A stretch of 11,008 nt of DNA, taken from the NCBI GenBank assembly GCA_003131365.1, contig PKVB01000225.1, forward strand, positions 18,873-29,880, in the 5' to 3' direction. The stretch is from Gemmatimonadota bacterium. Its GTDB lineage: Bacteria; Gemmatimonadota; Gemmatimonadetes; Gemmatimonadales; Gemmatimonadaceae. The notes beneath the pieces were generated by a model that was given only the letters and a program-made list of their open reading frames with translations, searched no databases and was not told the DNA's origin. Below are positions 1 through 5,188 of this stretch, piece by piece (position 1 is the stretch's first letter; each line of letters opens with the position of its first letter). The translations under genes and the position numbers were made by a program.

Positions 1-1
1 C

Positions 2-331
2 CGGCAGATGGCGGGAGCGGGAATCGCAGTCGAGCCATCGACCCGCTCACTGGCAGTTGGCGACCTGATGCTGTTCGCCCAGGGAGGGCGGATCAGCCAC
101 GTCGCGATCTATGCGGGGAACGGGCGCTTCATCCACTCCTCATCGAGTGGCAGCGGGGTCCGATATGACGACCTGGGAACCAGTCGAGGAAGGTGGTTTG
201 CGGATCATATGGTTGCCGCCAGACGTGTAACGAGCGATGGCCCCATACTGGTCAATGCATTCACGGACGGGTCAGTCATCGCCTTTGACCACCTGGATCC
301 GCCCGACAGCGCACCGCCTCCGTCCAGATGA
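2..331 (+). CDS. NlpC/P60 family cell-wall hydrolase, C-terminal part (5' truncated by window)
   Basis: This is the end of an NlpC/P60 (papain-like) peptidase, a family that usually cuts peptide bonds in the stem peptides of peptidoglycan outside the cytoplasm. The reading frame is open from base 2, so the ATG at 8 is probably internal and the gene starts outside the window. The visible part begins with a short RQMA stretch that in the family follows the catalytic-Cys helix, then GDLMLFA, then ISHVAIYAGNGRFIHSSSSG, which holds the catalytic His (H of SHVAIY) and the following strand. The catalytic Cys is upstream and cannot be checked. The tail after AARRV is about 35 residues of acidic and Pro-rich low complexity. 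A 6-bp hairpin (335-340 with 344-349) follows the stop but has no T-run. Family assignment is confident; substrate is unknown. Confidence 0.85.
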   Translation, partial: RQMAGAGIAVEPSTRSLAVGDLMLFAQGGRISHVAIYAGNGRFIHSSSSGSGVRYDDLGTSRGRWFADHMVAARRVTSDGPILVNAFTDGSVIAFDHLDPPDSAPPPSR

Positions 332-389
332 ACAACCGATTGGATCGGTCGCACGTGGTAGTCGCCATCGAAGGCCGCACCGGACAAGC

Positions 390-1250
390 CTAGCTCGGCT
401 CAGGCTTCCGGCGGTGCCGTTGGCGTGACCCTTTGCGCCCCGGCACGCGGCCCAGATCCTCCGGGAGCGAATCATCATCGCCGGCTCCAAGCCACCGCAA
501 CACACTTTCAATTGCGGCTTCGTCAGTAAGGCGGGTGCGAACGCGTGCGGGCGTAATGCCGAACACGCTCACCCAATGTTCTGAGAAGATGCGTGCCGTC
601 TTGTATCCGAGCTTGATCGAGACATCGAGCACCGAGTAGCCGGGATCTCGCAGATAGCCGAAGCCTCGCAGAACCTTTGCGGCGATGAGGAGGCGTTTCG
701 GTGAGCCAAGCTGCGCGGCGTCGAGGTTCCGATAAACGCTCACGATGGCAATGCCGGCCTCCATGCCGAGGTCGAGGGCGCTGGTGTACCGATGGGGTTG
801 GTCGAAGAGGTTCTCGACCGCGACGGAGAGCTGCCTTGGAAGTTGGACGAGCCGGTCGCGCAGCGCTTCAATGACATCGTGAGTCAGCGCGTTGCCTTCC
901 ACGCGCTCGACGCGTTCGCGAAATCCCTCCGGTTCATCGTCGAAGTGGTGAAGGACGACCTCCTTCAGTCCGAGCCGGCCGAGTTGCGCGACAGCGTTGA
1001 ATTGGGGTGCGTGGAGCGTGACGTACGCAATCAATGGAAGGGATGGGTAGCGCTTGAGGAGTCCAGCAACTGCGCTGACGTTCATGATCCCATCCGCCGT
1101 CGGGTCGAGGATTACGACACTGATCGGCTTGCGTCGGATGAAGGATTCAAGCTCCTGCCATGATGAGGCGACAAAGATCTCGGGCTCATCAGCGAGGACG
1201 TGCTTGACGTGGGTGAGCAGTCGGGATGGCAGAAACGCCGCAACGCTCAC
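390..1250 (-). CDS. AraC-type transcriptional regulator with receiver-like N-terminal domain
   Basis: This is a probable DNA-binding regulator. From a GTG start at 1250 it has about 286 residues. Residues 1-115 look like a response-regulator receiver fold: a beta-1 strand VSVAAFL, then ISVVILDPTADG with an Asp (about residue 49) where the phosphorylated Asp would be. The acidic pair at the end of beta-1 is absent, and the usual Lys near the end appears replaced (LHHFDDEPEG), so phosphorylation is doubtful. Residues about 155-241 match an AraC helix-turn-helix pair, best seen in SVLDVSIKLGYKTARIFSEH followed by FGITPARVR. A basic tail of about 45 residues follows. The frame stays open to an ATG at 1370, but those extra codons are the 21-bp repeat array (in frame they read as SYQK-type heptads), so I prefer the GTG at 1250. 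No clear ribosome-binding site supports either start. It is divergent from the small lipoprotein gene at 1453 and is a natural candidate to bind the arrays. Confidence 0.8.
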   Translation of the reverse strand: MSVAAFLPSRLLTHVKHVLADEPEIFVASSWQELESFIRRKPISVVILDPTADGIMNVSAVAGLLKRYPSLPLIAYVTLHAPQFNAVAQLGRLGLKEVVLHHFDDEPEGFRERVERVEGNALTHDVIEALRDRLVQLPRQLSVAVENLFDQPHRYTSALDLGMEAGIAIVSVYRNLDAAQLGSPKRLLIAAKVLRGFGYLRDPGYSVLDVSIKLGYKTARIFSEHWVSVFGITPARVRTRLTDEAAIESVLRWLGAGDDDSLPEDLGRVPGRKGSRQRHRRKPEPS

Positions 1251-1311
1251 AGGGCGATCGGGCGCATGATCATGGAAACTGGCGCCAAAGACTCGGCAGC
1301 GCGAGAGCAAA

Positions 1312-1374
1312 TGATAGGAAAAGTGCTGTTTTTGGTAGGAAACAGGCATTTTCTGATAAGAAAACGACATTTCG
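1312..1374 (+). repeat. Array 1: three 21-bp direct repeats, putative operator
   Basis: Three copies start at 1312, 1333 and 1354, exactly 21 bp apart. They begin TGATAGGAAAAGTGC, TGGTAGGAAACAGGC and TGATAAGAAAACGAC, and each ends in a T-rich part (GTTTT, ATTTTC, ATTTCG). Copies contain a GAAA-N6-TTTC-like dyad. The array lies between the divergent AraC-type gene and the small lipoprotein gene. It reads on the plus strand, toward the lipoprotein ATG 78 bp beyond its end. The same element recurs at 2907-2949 and 4685-4726. Exact phasing by two helical turns and recurrence in front of unrelated genes suggest a protein-binding site rather than coding sequence. The protein that binds it is not shown by the sequence. 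Confidence 0.75.
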
Positions 1375-1439
1375 GTGTTTGCGGAGGGAGGTACGTTGAG
1401 GCGTGCTTAGTTCCCCAACGGCCTCTCCCATCTTTTGTC

Positions 1440-1444
1440 AGGAG
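1440..1444 (+). promoter_or_regulatory. Ribosome-binding site of the small lipoprotein gene
   Basis: AGGAG lies 8 bases before the ATG at 1453. It is one of the clearest Shine-Dalgarno sites in the window and is the main support, with the lipobox, for reading this short frame as a gene. Confidence 0.75.
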
Positions 1445-1452
1445 TTCTTCCA

Positions 1453-1587
1453 ATGATCCGCAACAGACTTTTCGCCGCCGCCGCCATCATCGCCGCCGTC
1501 GTCCTCACCGCTTGCTCAGACATGACCGCCCCGAAGAACGATGTGTGCCCGGTGACGAGCGGTTCCTCGACCTGCATCGGCCACTAA
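1453..1587 (+). CDS. Small lipoprotein, 44 residues, with a Cys pair in the mature peptide
   Basis: This short gene has an ATG, a strong AGGAG ribosome-binding site and a complete lipoprotein signal: MIRNR, then a hydrophobic Ala/Ile/Val stretch (residues 6-18), then the lipobox LTAC with the lipidated Cys at residue 21. Processing would leave a 24-residue lipopeptide beginning CSDMTAPK. Two more Cys (32 and 41) are separated by eight small or polar residues (PVTSGSST) and could form a disulfide loop. Residue +2 is Ser, so there is no Asp+2 retention signal, and outer-membrane placement is the default by the E. coli rule. Array 1 lies upstream and points at it. The gene converges with the TPR gene (stop at 1622). 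A weak 5-bp hairpin (1596-1600 with 1609-1613) lies between them. Function is unknown; a structural lipopeptide or a signal peptide are both possible. Confidence 0.75.
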   Translation: MIRNRLFAAAAIIAAVVLTACSDMTAPKNDVCPVTSGSSTCIGH

Positions 1588-1621
1588 GCAGAAGCCGGAC
1601 CGGGGGCTGTCCGTAGGTCCT

Positions 1622-2851
1622 TTACGCGGCAGCCACCGCCGTCTTGCGCAGTTCCGAGATTGCGCGAACAACGGCATTGACCTCCTCGGGCACCCACGCA
1701 GGACGCGCAACGAACGCCTTGCTCGGACGGGAAGCGCTGCGAATCGCAGAAAGTGCGGACTGCGCGTTGAACGAGACCTGGTGAAGCTGGTTGGCCTCGG
1801 CGAACGAAATCGCTTCCGCGAGCGCCTCTTCGGATGCGTCGCGACGACCGAGGCGGTTCATGCCTTCGCCAAGATAAAGCAGGTAGTGCGCGCGAAGCCA
1901 TGGCCCTAGCTGGGCTTGGGCGAGTTCGCGTGCGTATGCGTCGAACGCTTCGGGCATGTCATCAAGCGATGCCAATTCCATCAAGTTGATCGTGGCCTGG
2001 CCGCGAGCAGCTTTGGACTGGGACGTCGCGGCGAGGATGAGGTGTGTGTCACGCGCGGCATCGCGCAGACCGAGCTCGGTAAACATGGCCGCGATGTCAT
2101 CAAGAACGACATCCCGTTCAGTGGGATTCGTGGTAAGGTTAAACGCCTCATGGGCGAGCTTGATGCCTTCGGAATGATCGCCCTTGCGATGCGCCAGCGA
2201 TGCACGGCTGTGAAGGGCAATGGCCTGGACTTCAGCCAATTCCTGATCGCGCGCCTGAACGAGCACGTCGTCGAGGATGGTCTGCGCCTGCGGCAAGTTA
2301 CCCTTGGCCATGTAGGTGTTCGCGATACCAACCTGCACCGTCAGCACGCCTTGACGGTCGCCCAGTGTGTCGGCGATGAAGGCAGCCTGCGAGTAGGCGC
2401 GAGCGGAGGTGTCCCAATCGCCATTGCGGCGGGCCGATCCGCCCACGGCCACATGGGCCTCGACGGCGAGCTTGGCATTCTTTTCCGGACGGGTCAGCTT
2501 GGCAACCGTCGAGAAAACATCGATCGCCAGTCCCCAGGCTGCCGCGTAGTCCAAAGTGCGCCCGTACGCCATGAGCGACCTGCAAACGGTCTCGTCGATC
2601 GCCCTGCGGTTGGTCACTTCCTCGAGCACACACGTCAGCGCGCCCCGAACGGTATCGCCCTCGCCGACTTGCTCGATCGCGGCGCGAACGCTGTGGAGCT
2701 GCGCCCAGTTCGCCGGGTCAATGGAGGACCCGGTATCGGTATACGCGTCCACGAGACGCAGGACTGAAAGTCCGGCGAATACGGCGCACCAGGAAGCGCT
2801 GTCTTCCTGCATGGAACCGAGTGTATCGAAGTAGACTTGATGCCGGATCAT
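1622..2851 (-). CDS. Tetratricopeptide (TPR) repeat protein, cytoplasmic
   Basis: This protein of about 409 residues is almost wholly helical with TPR-like helix pairs from about residue 105 to 370. Examples are GDWDTSARAYSQAAFIADTLGD, GNLPQAQTILDDVLVQA and GDHSEGIKLAHEAFNL, with the usual G-x(4)-A spacing. It has no signal peptide, transmembrane segment, helix-turn-helix or enzymatic domain, so it is probably a cytoplasmic protein- or peptide-binding scaffold. I chose the ATG at 2851 because AAAAAAGG (2856-2863) lies 4 bases before it. The frame also opens at an ATG at 2881, but that lies almost at the transcription start predicted from the -10-like TATAGT at 2891-2896 and has no ribosome-binding site. 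Array 2 lies just upstream and reads toward the gene. TPR proteins of this size include the peptide receptors of Gram-positive RRNPP systems, but this one lacks a DNA-binding domain, so that likeness is only suggestive. Confidence 0.8.
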   Translation of the reverse strand: MIRHQVYFDTLGSMQEDSASWCAVFAGLSVLRLVDAYTDTGSSIDPANWAQLHSVRAAIEQVGEGDTVRGALTCVLEEVTNRRAIDETVCRSLMAYGRTLDYAAAWGLAIDVFSTVAKLTRPEKNAKLAVEAHVAVGGSARRNGDWDTSARAYSQAAFIADTLGDRQGVLTVQVGIANTYMAKGNLPQAQTILDDVLVQARDQELAEVQAIALHSRASLAHRKGDHSEGIKLAHEAFNLTTNPTERDVVLDDIAAMFTELGLRDAARDTHLILAATSQSKAARGQATINLMELASLDDMPEAFDAYARELAQAQLGPWLRAHYLLYLGEGMNRLGRRDASEEALAEAISFAEANQLHQVSFNAQSALSAIRSASRPSKAFVARPAWVPEEVNAVVRAISELRKTAVAAA

Positions 2852-2890
2852 AGGGCCTTTTTTGGGCGTAATTTGGTGCATTAAAATGCC

Positions 2891-2896
2891 ACTATA
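2891..2896 (-). promoter_or_regulatory. Possible -10 box of the TPR gene
   Basis: On the minus strand TATAGT occurs here (5 of 6 match to TATAAT). Seventeen bases upstream, the -35 position falls inside the proximal copy of array 2 (AACAGG, 2914-2919) and is a poor match to TTGACA. A good -10 with a -35 covered by a binding site is the usual look of an activator-dependent promoter. This is inferred from the sequence only. Confidence 0.4.
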
Positions 2897-2906
2897 CGCG
2901 CATTAA

Positions 2907-2949
2907 GGAAATGCCTGTTTCGTATCACCATAGGGGCGATTTCATATCA
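2907..2949 (-). repeat. Array 2: two copies of the 21-bp element upstream of the TPR gene
   Basis: Reading on the minus strand, one copy starts at 2949 (TGATATGAAATCGCC) and the next at 2927 (TGATACGAAACAGGCATTT), 22 bp apart. The second matches the middle copy of array 1 at 18 of 21 positions, sharing the run GAAACAGGCATTT. It contains GAAA-CAGGCA-TTTC, the same dyad. The distal copy is degenerate in its second half. The array lies between the end of the substrate-binding protein gene and the TPR gene, is in the same direction as the TPR gene, and overlaps its likely -35 position. The 22-bp spacing breaks any shared reading frame, which argues for a DNA-level function. Confidence 0.7.
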
Positions 2950-2970
2950 CCTCCAGCGAGTTAAGTCGCT

Positions 2971-2993
2971 CCTGGTGGCTTTAACGCACCAGG
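2971..2993 (-). other. Hairpin over the stop codon of the substrate-binding protein gene
   Basis: CCTGGTG (2971-2977) pairs perfectly with CACCAGG (2987-2993) around a 9-base loop that contains the TAA stop of the upstream gene. No T-run follows on the minus strand, so this is not a standard intrinsic terminator. It may stabilise the transcript end or help to stop readthrough into array 2. Confidence 0.35.
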
Positions 2994-4633
2994 GGGATGA
3001 GGTCCCTTGGAATGCGCTCAGCGGGGGGTATGTACCAATCAGCGAGGTCAAACCACCACGCATCCGGGCGCATTTCGGTGGTCCGAATTCGTCTTTGGAC
3101 CCCCAGGATTTTCCGGGGTTCGTACAGCCAGATGGCGGGCGCATCTTCGTTGATAATGGCAAACGCATTTGTGAACTTTTCGCGCTGCTGGATTGGGTCG
3201 GCTCGAAGCGCGCTATCGAGCAAGGCGTCGAATCTAGGATTGCTGTACGACCCGTAATTGACGCCATTCTCGCCGATGCCCTGGCTGCCCCACGCTTCCC
3301 TCATTCCGTCCGGGCTCGACGGCATCGTCCAACTGCCGAGCGCCGCGTCGAAAGCGCCGCGGGCTTCCCTGTCGCCTTCCGTAGAAGTCTCGAGCTCTTC
3401 CAACTGCACCTGAATTCCCATCCGGCGAAGCTGCTCCTGGAGGAGCGGTCCCATCCTGATTCGCGTCCGGCTCGAAGTCGGGATGATGAGCGTGAAGGCG
3501 AGCTCTCTCCCGTTCTTCGCTCTCATTCCGGCCGCACCCCGGCGGACCCATCCCAGCGAATCGAGCAGCCGGCTCGCGCGCGCCGAATCAAATGGGAGCT
3601 GCGCGCCCCGCGGGTCCGTAGTCGGATAAGCGCGCACGATCGGGCCGACGGGCACGAGCGCAAACGTGTCGAGGGCGCTCCGTACCAGCGTCCCGCGGTT
3701 GACGGACATGGTGATCGCGCGGCGCAACTCGCGATTCCCGAAGAGCGGGTGTGGCCGCGCCTTGTTCGCCGGATCACGCAAGTTGAACCGGAGAAAAGCG
3801 TAGTCCATTCCCGGCAGGACGATCGCCCGGAGGCTCGGGTGACGCGCGAGCTCACGCAAATTCTCGGGGCGGAGCGCATCGAAAAGATCGGCGCCTCCGC
3901 TGAACAACTTAGTCACCGCCGTCTGGAACTCCGGCGCGACAGTCCAGATCACCCGATCCAGCCTCGCCCGCCCACGAAAATTGGAAGTATCGGCGATGAT
4001 CTCCACCGAGGCGCCTTTGTCCCACTTTCGCAGGCGAAAGCGCCCGGTCCCGATCGGGGGTGGCACGCCTTGGCGCAGCGAATCGACCGGAATTTTCTCC
4101 AGCTGATGCGCGGGAAGAATCAGCAGTTGCGCCGCGGCATCGAGGAACTGCGTTGGCGATCTCGCGCGAAACCAGAACACAGCCGTGAGTGAGTCGGTCA
4201 CTGTTACGGAATCGATGTTCGCGAGCTCGCTTCCCATTCTGCCGCCGAGCGCGGGGTTCCTGTTGAGCGCGAAGGTGAATTGAACGTCGCGCGCCGTGAC
4301 ATCCCTTCCATCGTGCCACTTTGCCCGCGGATTGATGTGAAACGCGAGCATCAACGAGTCGGCGGACCAGCGCCACCGGTCAGAGAGCCCCAAGCGAAAT
4401 CCTTTTTCGTTTCGGGTGTTGAGGTCCGAGCCGACGTCGGCGAGGTAGTCGTAGATCTGTTCCGTTATCTGCTTCGCCTGAACGGTGCTAGCGAAGGGTG
4501 GGAAGAGCGTGCCGGGATCCCCGGTCGTCGAGATGACCAGTGTGCCCCCAGTGTCAGCGGGTCCGGTCCCGGGGGGATGCTCGGTACAGCCCCCCGCGAA
4601 GAAAGCCAGCGAAATCACCGCGAGTTTTCTCAT
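2981..4633 (-). CDS. Oligopeptide-type ABC transporter substrate-binding lipoprotein (SBP family 5)
   Basis: This 550-residue protein belongs to the DppA/OppA/NikA-like extracytoplasmic solute-binding family 5. It starts MRKL with a short hydrophobic stretch and a lipobox ending AGGC (Cys 16), then a Gly/Pro/Thr linker. Family features seen include the early strand GGTLVISTTGDPGTLFPPF, the signature around residues 105-121 (KWHDGRDVTARDVQFTF), GTGRFRLRKW in the middle, the FNLRDPANKARPHPLFGNRE segment followed by LRRAITMSVNR, and the C-terminal NEDAPAIWLYEP. Length is typical (about 500-560). No permease or ATPase gene lies beside it, so it is an orphan: it may share a transporter encoded elsewhere or act as a sensor. 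The ligand is not predictable; peptides are typical but some members bind metals, sugars or opines. No clear ribosome-binding site precedes the ATG at 4633. Its upstream region is shared with array 3, which reads away from it. Confidence 0.9.
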   Translation of the reverse strand: MRKLAVISLAFFAGGCTEHPPGTGPADTGGTLVISTTGDPGTLFPPFASTVQAKQITEQIYDYLADVGSDLNTRNEKGFRLGLSDRWRWSADSLMLAFHINPRAKWHDGRDVTARDVQFTFALNRNPALGGRMGSELANIDSVTVTDSLTAVFWFRARSPTQFLDAAAQLLILPAHQLEKIPVDSLRQGVPPPIGTGRFRLRKWDKGASVEIIADTSNFRGRARLDRVIWTVAPEFQTAVTKLFSGGADLFDALRPENLRELARHPSLRAIVLPGMDYAFLRFNLRDPANKARPHPLFGNRELRRAITMSVNRGTLVRSALDTFALVPVGPIVRAYPTTDPRGAQLPFDSARASRLLDSLGWVRRGAAGMRAKNGRELAFTLIIPTSSRTRIRMGPLLQEQLRRMGIQVQLEELETSTEGDREARGAFDAALGSWTMPSSPDGMREAWGSQGIGENGVNYGSYSNPRFDALLDSALRADPIQQREKFTNAFAIINEDAPAIWLYEPRKILGVQRRIRTTEMRPDAWWFDLADWYIPPAERIPRDLIPLVR

Positions 4634-4684
4634 TGACGGGAAGGTAGCGCTCTCAGCCTCGCGTGGAAGGCGTTAACTCGATGG

Positions 4685-4726
4685 TGATAGAAAAACGACA
4701 GTTCGAGAAATAAAACCGACATTGAT
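4685..4726 (+). repeat. Array 3: two copies of the 21-bp element
   Basis: Two copies start at 4685 (TGATAGAAAAACGACA) and 4706 (AGAAATAAAACCGACA), exactly 21 bp apart. The first matches the third copy of array 1 at 18 of 21 positions. The second is more degenerate, but its ACCGACATT keeps the phase. The array lies between the divergent substrate-binding protein gene (start 4633) and the 108-residue hypothetical gene (start 4760), and reads toward the latter. It repeats the arrangement of array 1: a minus-strand gene, the array, then a plus-strand gene. Confidence 0.7.
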
Positions 4727-4759
4727 TCCTCGGCTCATCCGTTGAAGTCTCAATAGACC

Positions 4760-5086
4760 ATGGGAAAACCGGCTCCGAAGCGGACGGACGCGATGCCCAC
4801 CTTTCAGGTGGCGCATTTGCGACGCGATGGTCAGGACATAATCATTGTGCCCGTGGACCGCACCTTCGGGAAAAGATCGCCCGCGGAGCAGGCTCGCATT
4901 CAGGAAGCGTTTCAACGGAGCGCGGTCTCGGCGGAGATGGCCGGCGTCGTGGTTCCCGTCTGGGAAGATGCGTCCGGCAGAATGGCGTTTCGTGCTCCCC
5001 CACCCTGGCACGACTTCCTGAAGAGCATAGACATGGTCTATGTCGCGACCGCGCTGAATCGGATCCTGAGTCTCGAGTCGCGGTAA
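4760..5086 (+). CDS. Small conserved-looking hypothetical protein, 108 residues
   Basis: I do not recognise a named family. The protein is soluble with no signal peptide or membrane segment. It has an alternating strand-helix pattern: FQVAHLRRDGQDIIIVPVD, then a helical stretch SPAEQARIQEAFQRSAVSAE, then AGVVVPVWED, GRMAFRAPPPWHDFL and a final helix ending ILSLESR. The frame opens at an ATG at 4760, but a second ATG at 4793 starts right before the first predicted strand (MPTFQVAHL) and may be the true start; neither has a strong ribosome-binding site. Codon use resembles that of its neighbours. It is the first gene downstream of array 3, which points at it. It ends about 100 bases before the next gene, whose likely promoter lies in that gap, so it is probably transcribed on its own. 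Confidence 0.65.
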   Translation: MGKPAPKRTDAMPTFQVAHLRRDGQDIIIVPVDRTFGKRSPAEQARIQEAFQRSAVSAEMAGVVVPVWEDASGRMAFRAPPPWHDFLKSIDMVYVATALNRILSLESR

Positions 5087-5118
5087 CTCACGCGCCGCCC
5101 CAGCGGCAATCGAGCCAG

Positions 5119-5147
5119 TTGAATCGTGTGCTGCGTGCGGTGATACT
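5119..5147 (+). promoter_or_regulatory. Possible sigma-70-type promoter of the Cys/His-rich protein gene
   Basis: TTGAAT (5119-5124) and GATACT (5142-5147) are separated by 17 bases, each matching 4 of 6 consensus bases. The predicted transcript would start near 5154, about 35 bases before the TTG start at 5189. The spacing is ideal but the boxes are only moderate. Confidence 0.4.
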
Positions 5148-5188
5148 CCGGTGATTGATCCTTCCTCAATTGCGCGGAGACTCATCAT

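Noticed and set aside
1267..1287. TGATCATGGAAACTGGC resembles another copy of the 21-bp element upstream of array 1.
   Set aside because: It needs a one-base insertion to align and its GGAAAC is 64 bp from that of the middle copy, off the 21-bp phase. It may be a decayed remnant or chance.
1312..1374. CRISPR-like short repeats.
   Set aside because: The copies are tandem without unique spacers, imperfect, and occur as two or three units in promoter regions. There are no cas genes.
1916..2767. Long plus-strand open frame (283 codons) opposite the TPR gene.
   Set aside because: It lies within the TPR gene, whose repeat pattern is clear. The plus-strand product shows no recognisable domain and is a shadow of GC-rich coding.
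2975..4192. Plus-strand frame of 405 codons opposite the substrate-binding protein.
   Set aside because: It is Arg/Pro/Glu-rich without a plausible domain, whereas the minus strand encodes a complete family-5 binding protein with lipobox and signature.
5094..5107. Hairpin GCCGC-CCCA-GCGGC after the 108-residue gene as a terminator.
   Set aside because: The stem is only 5 bp with no T-run, and such stems are expected by chance in DNA this GC-rich.
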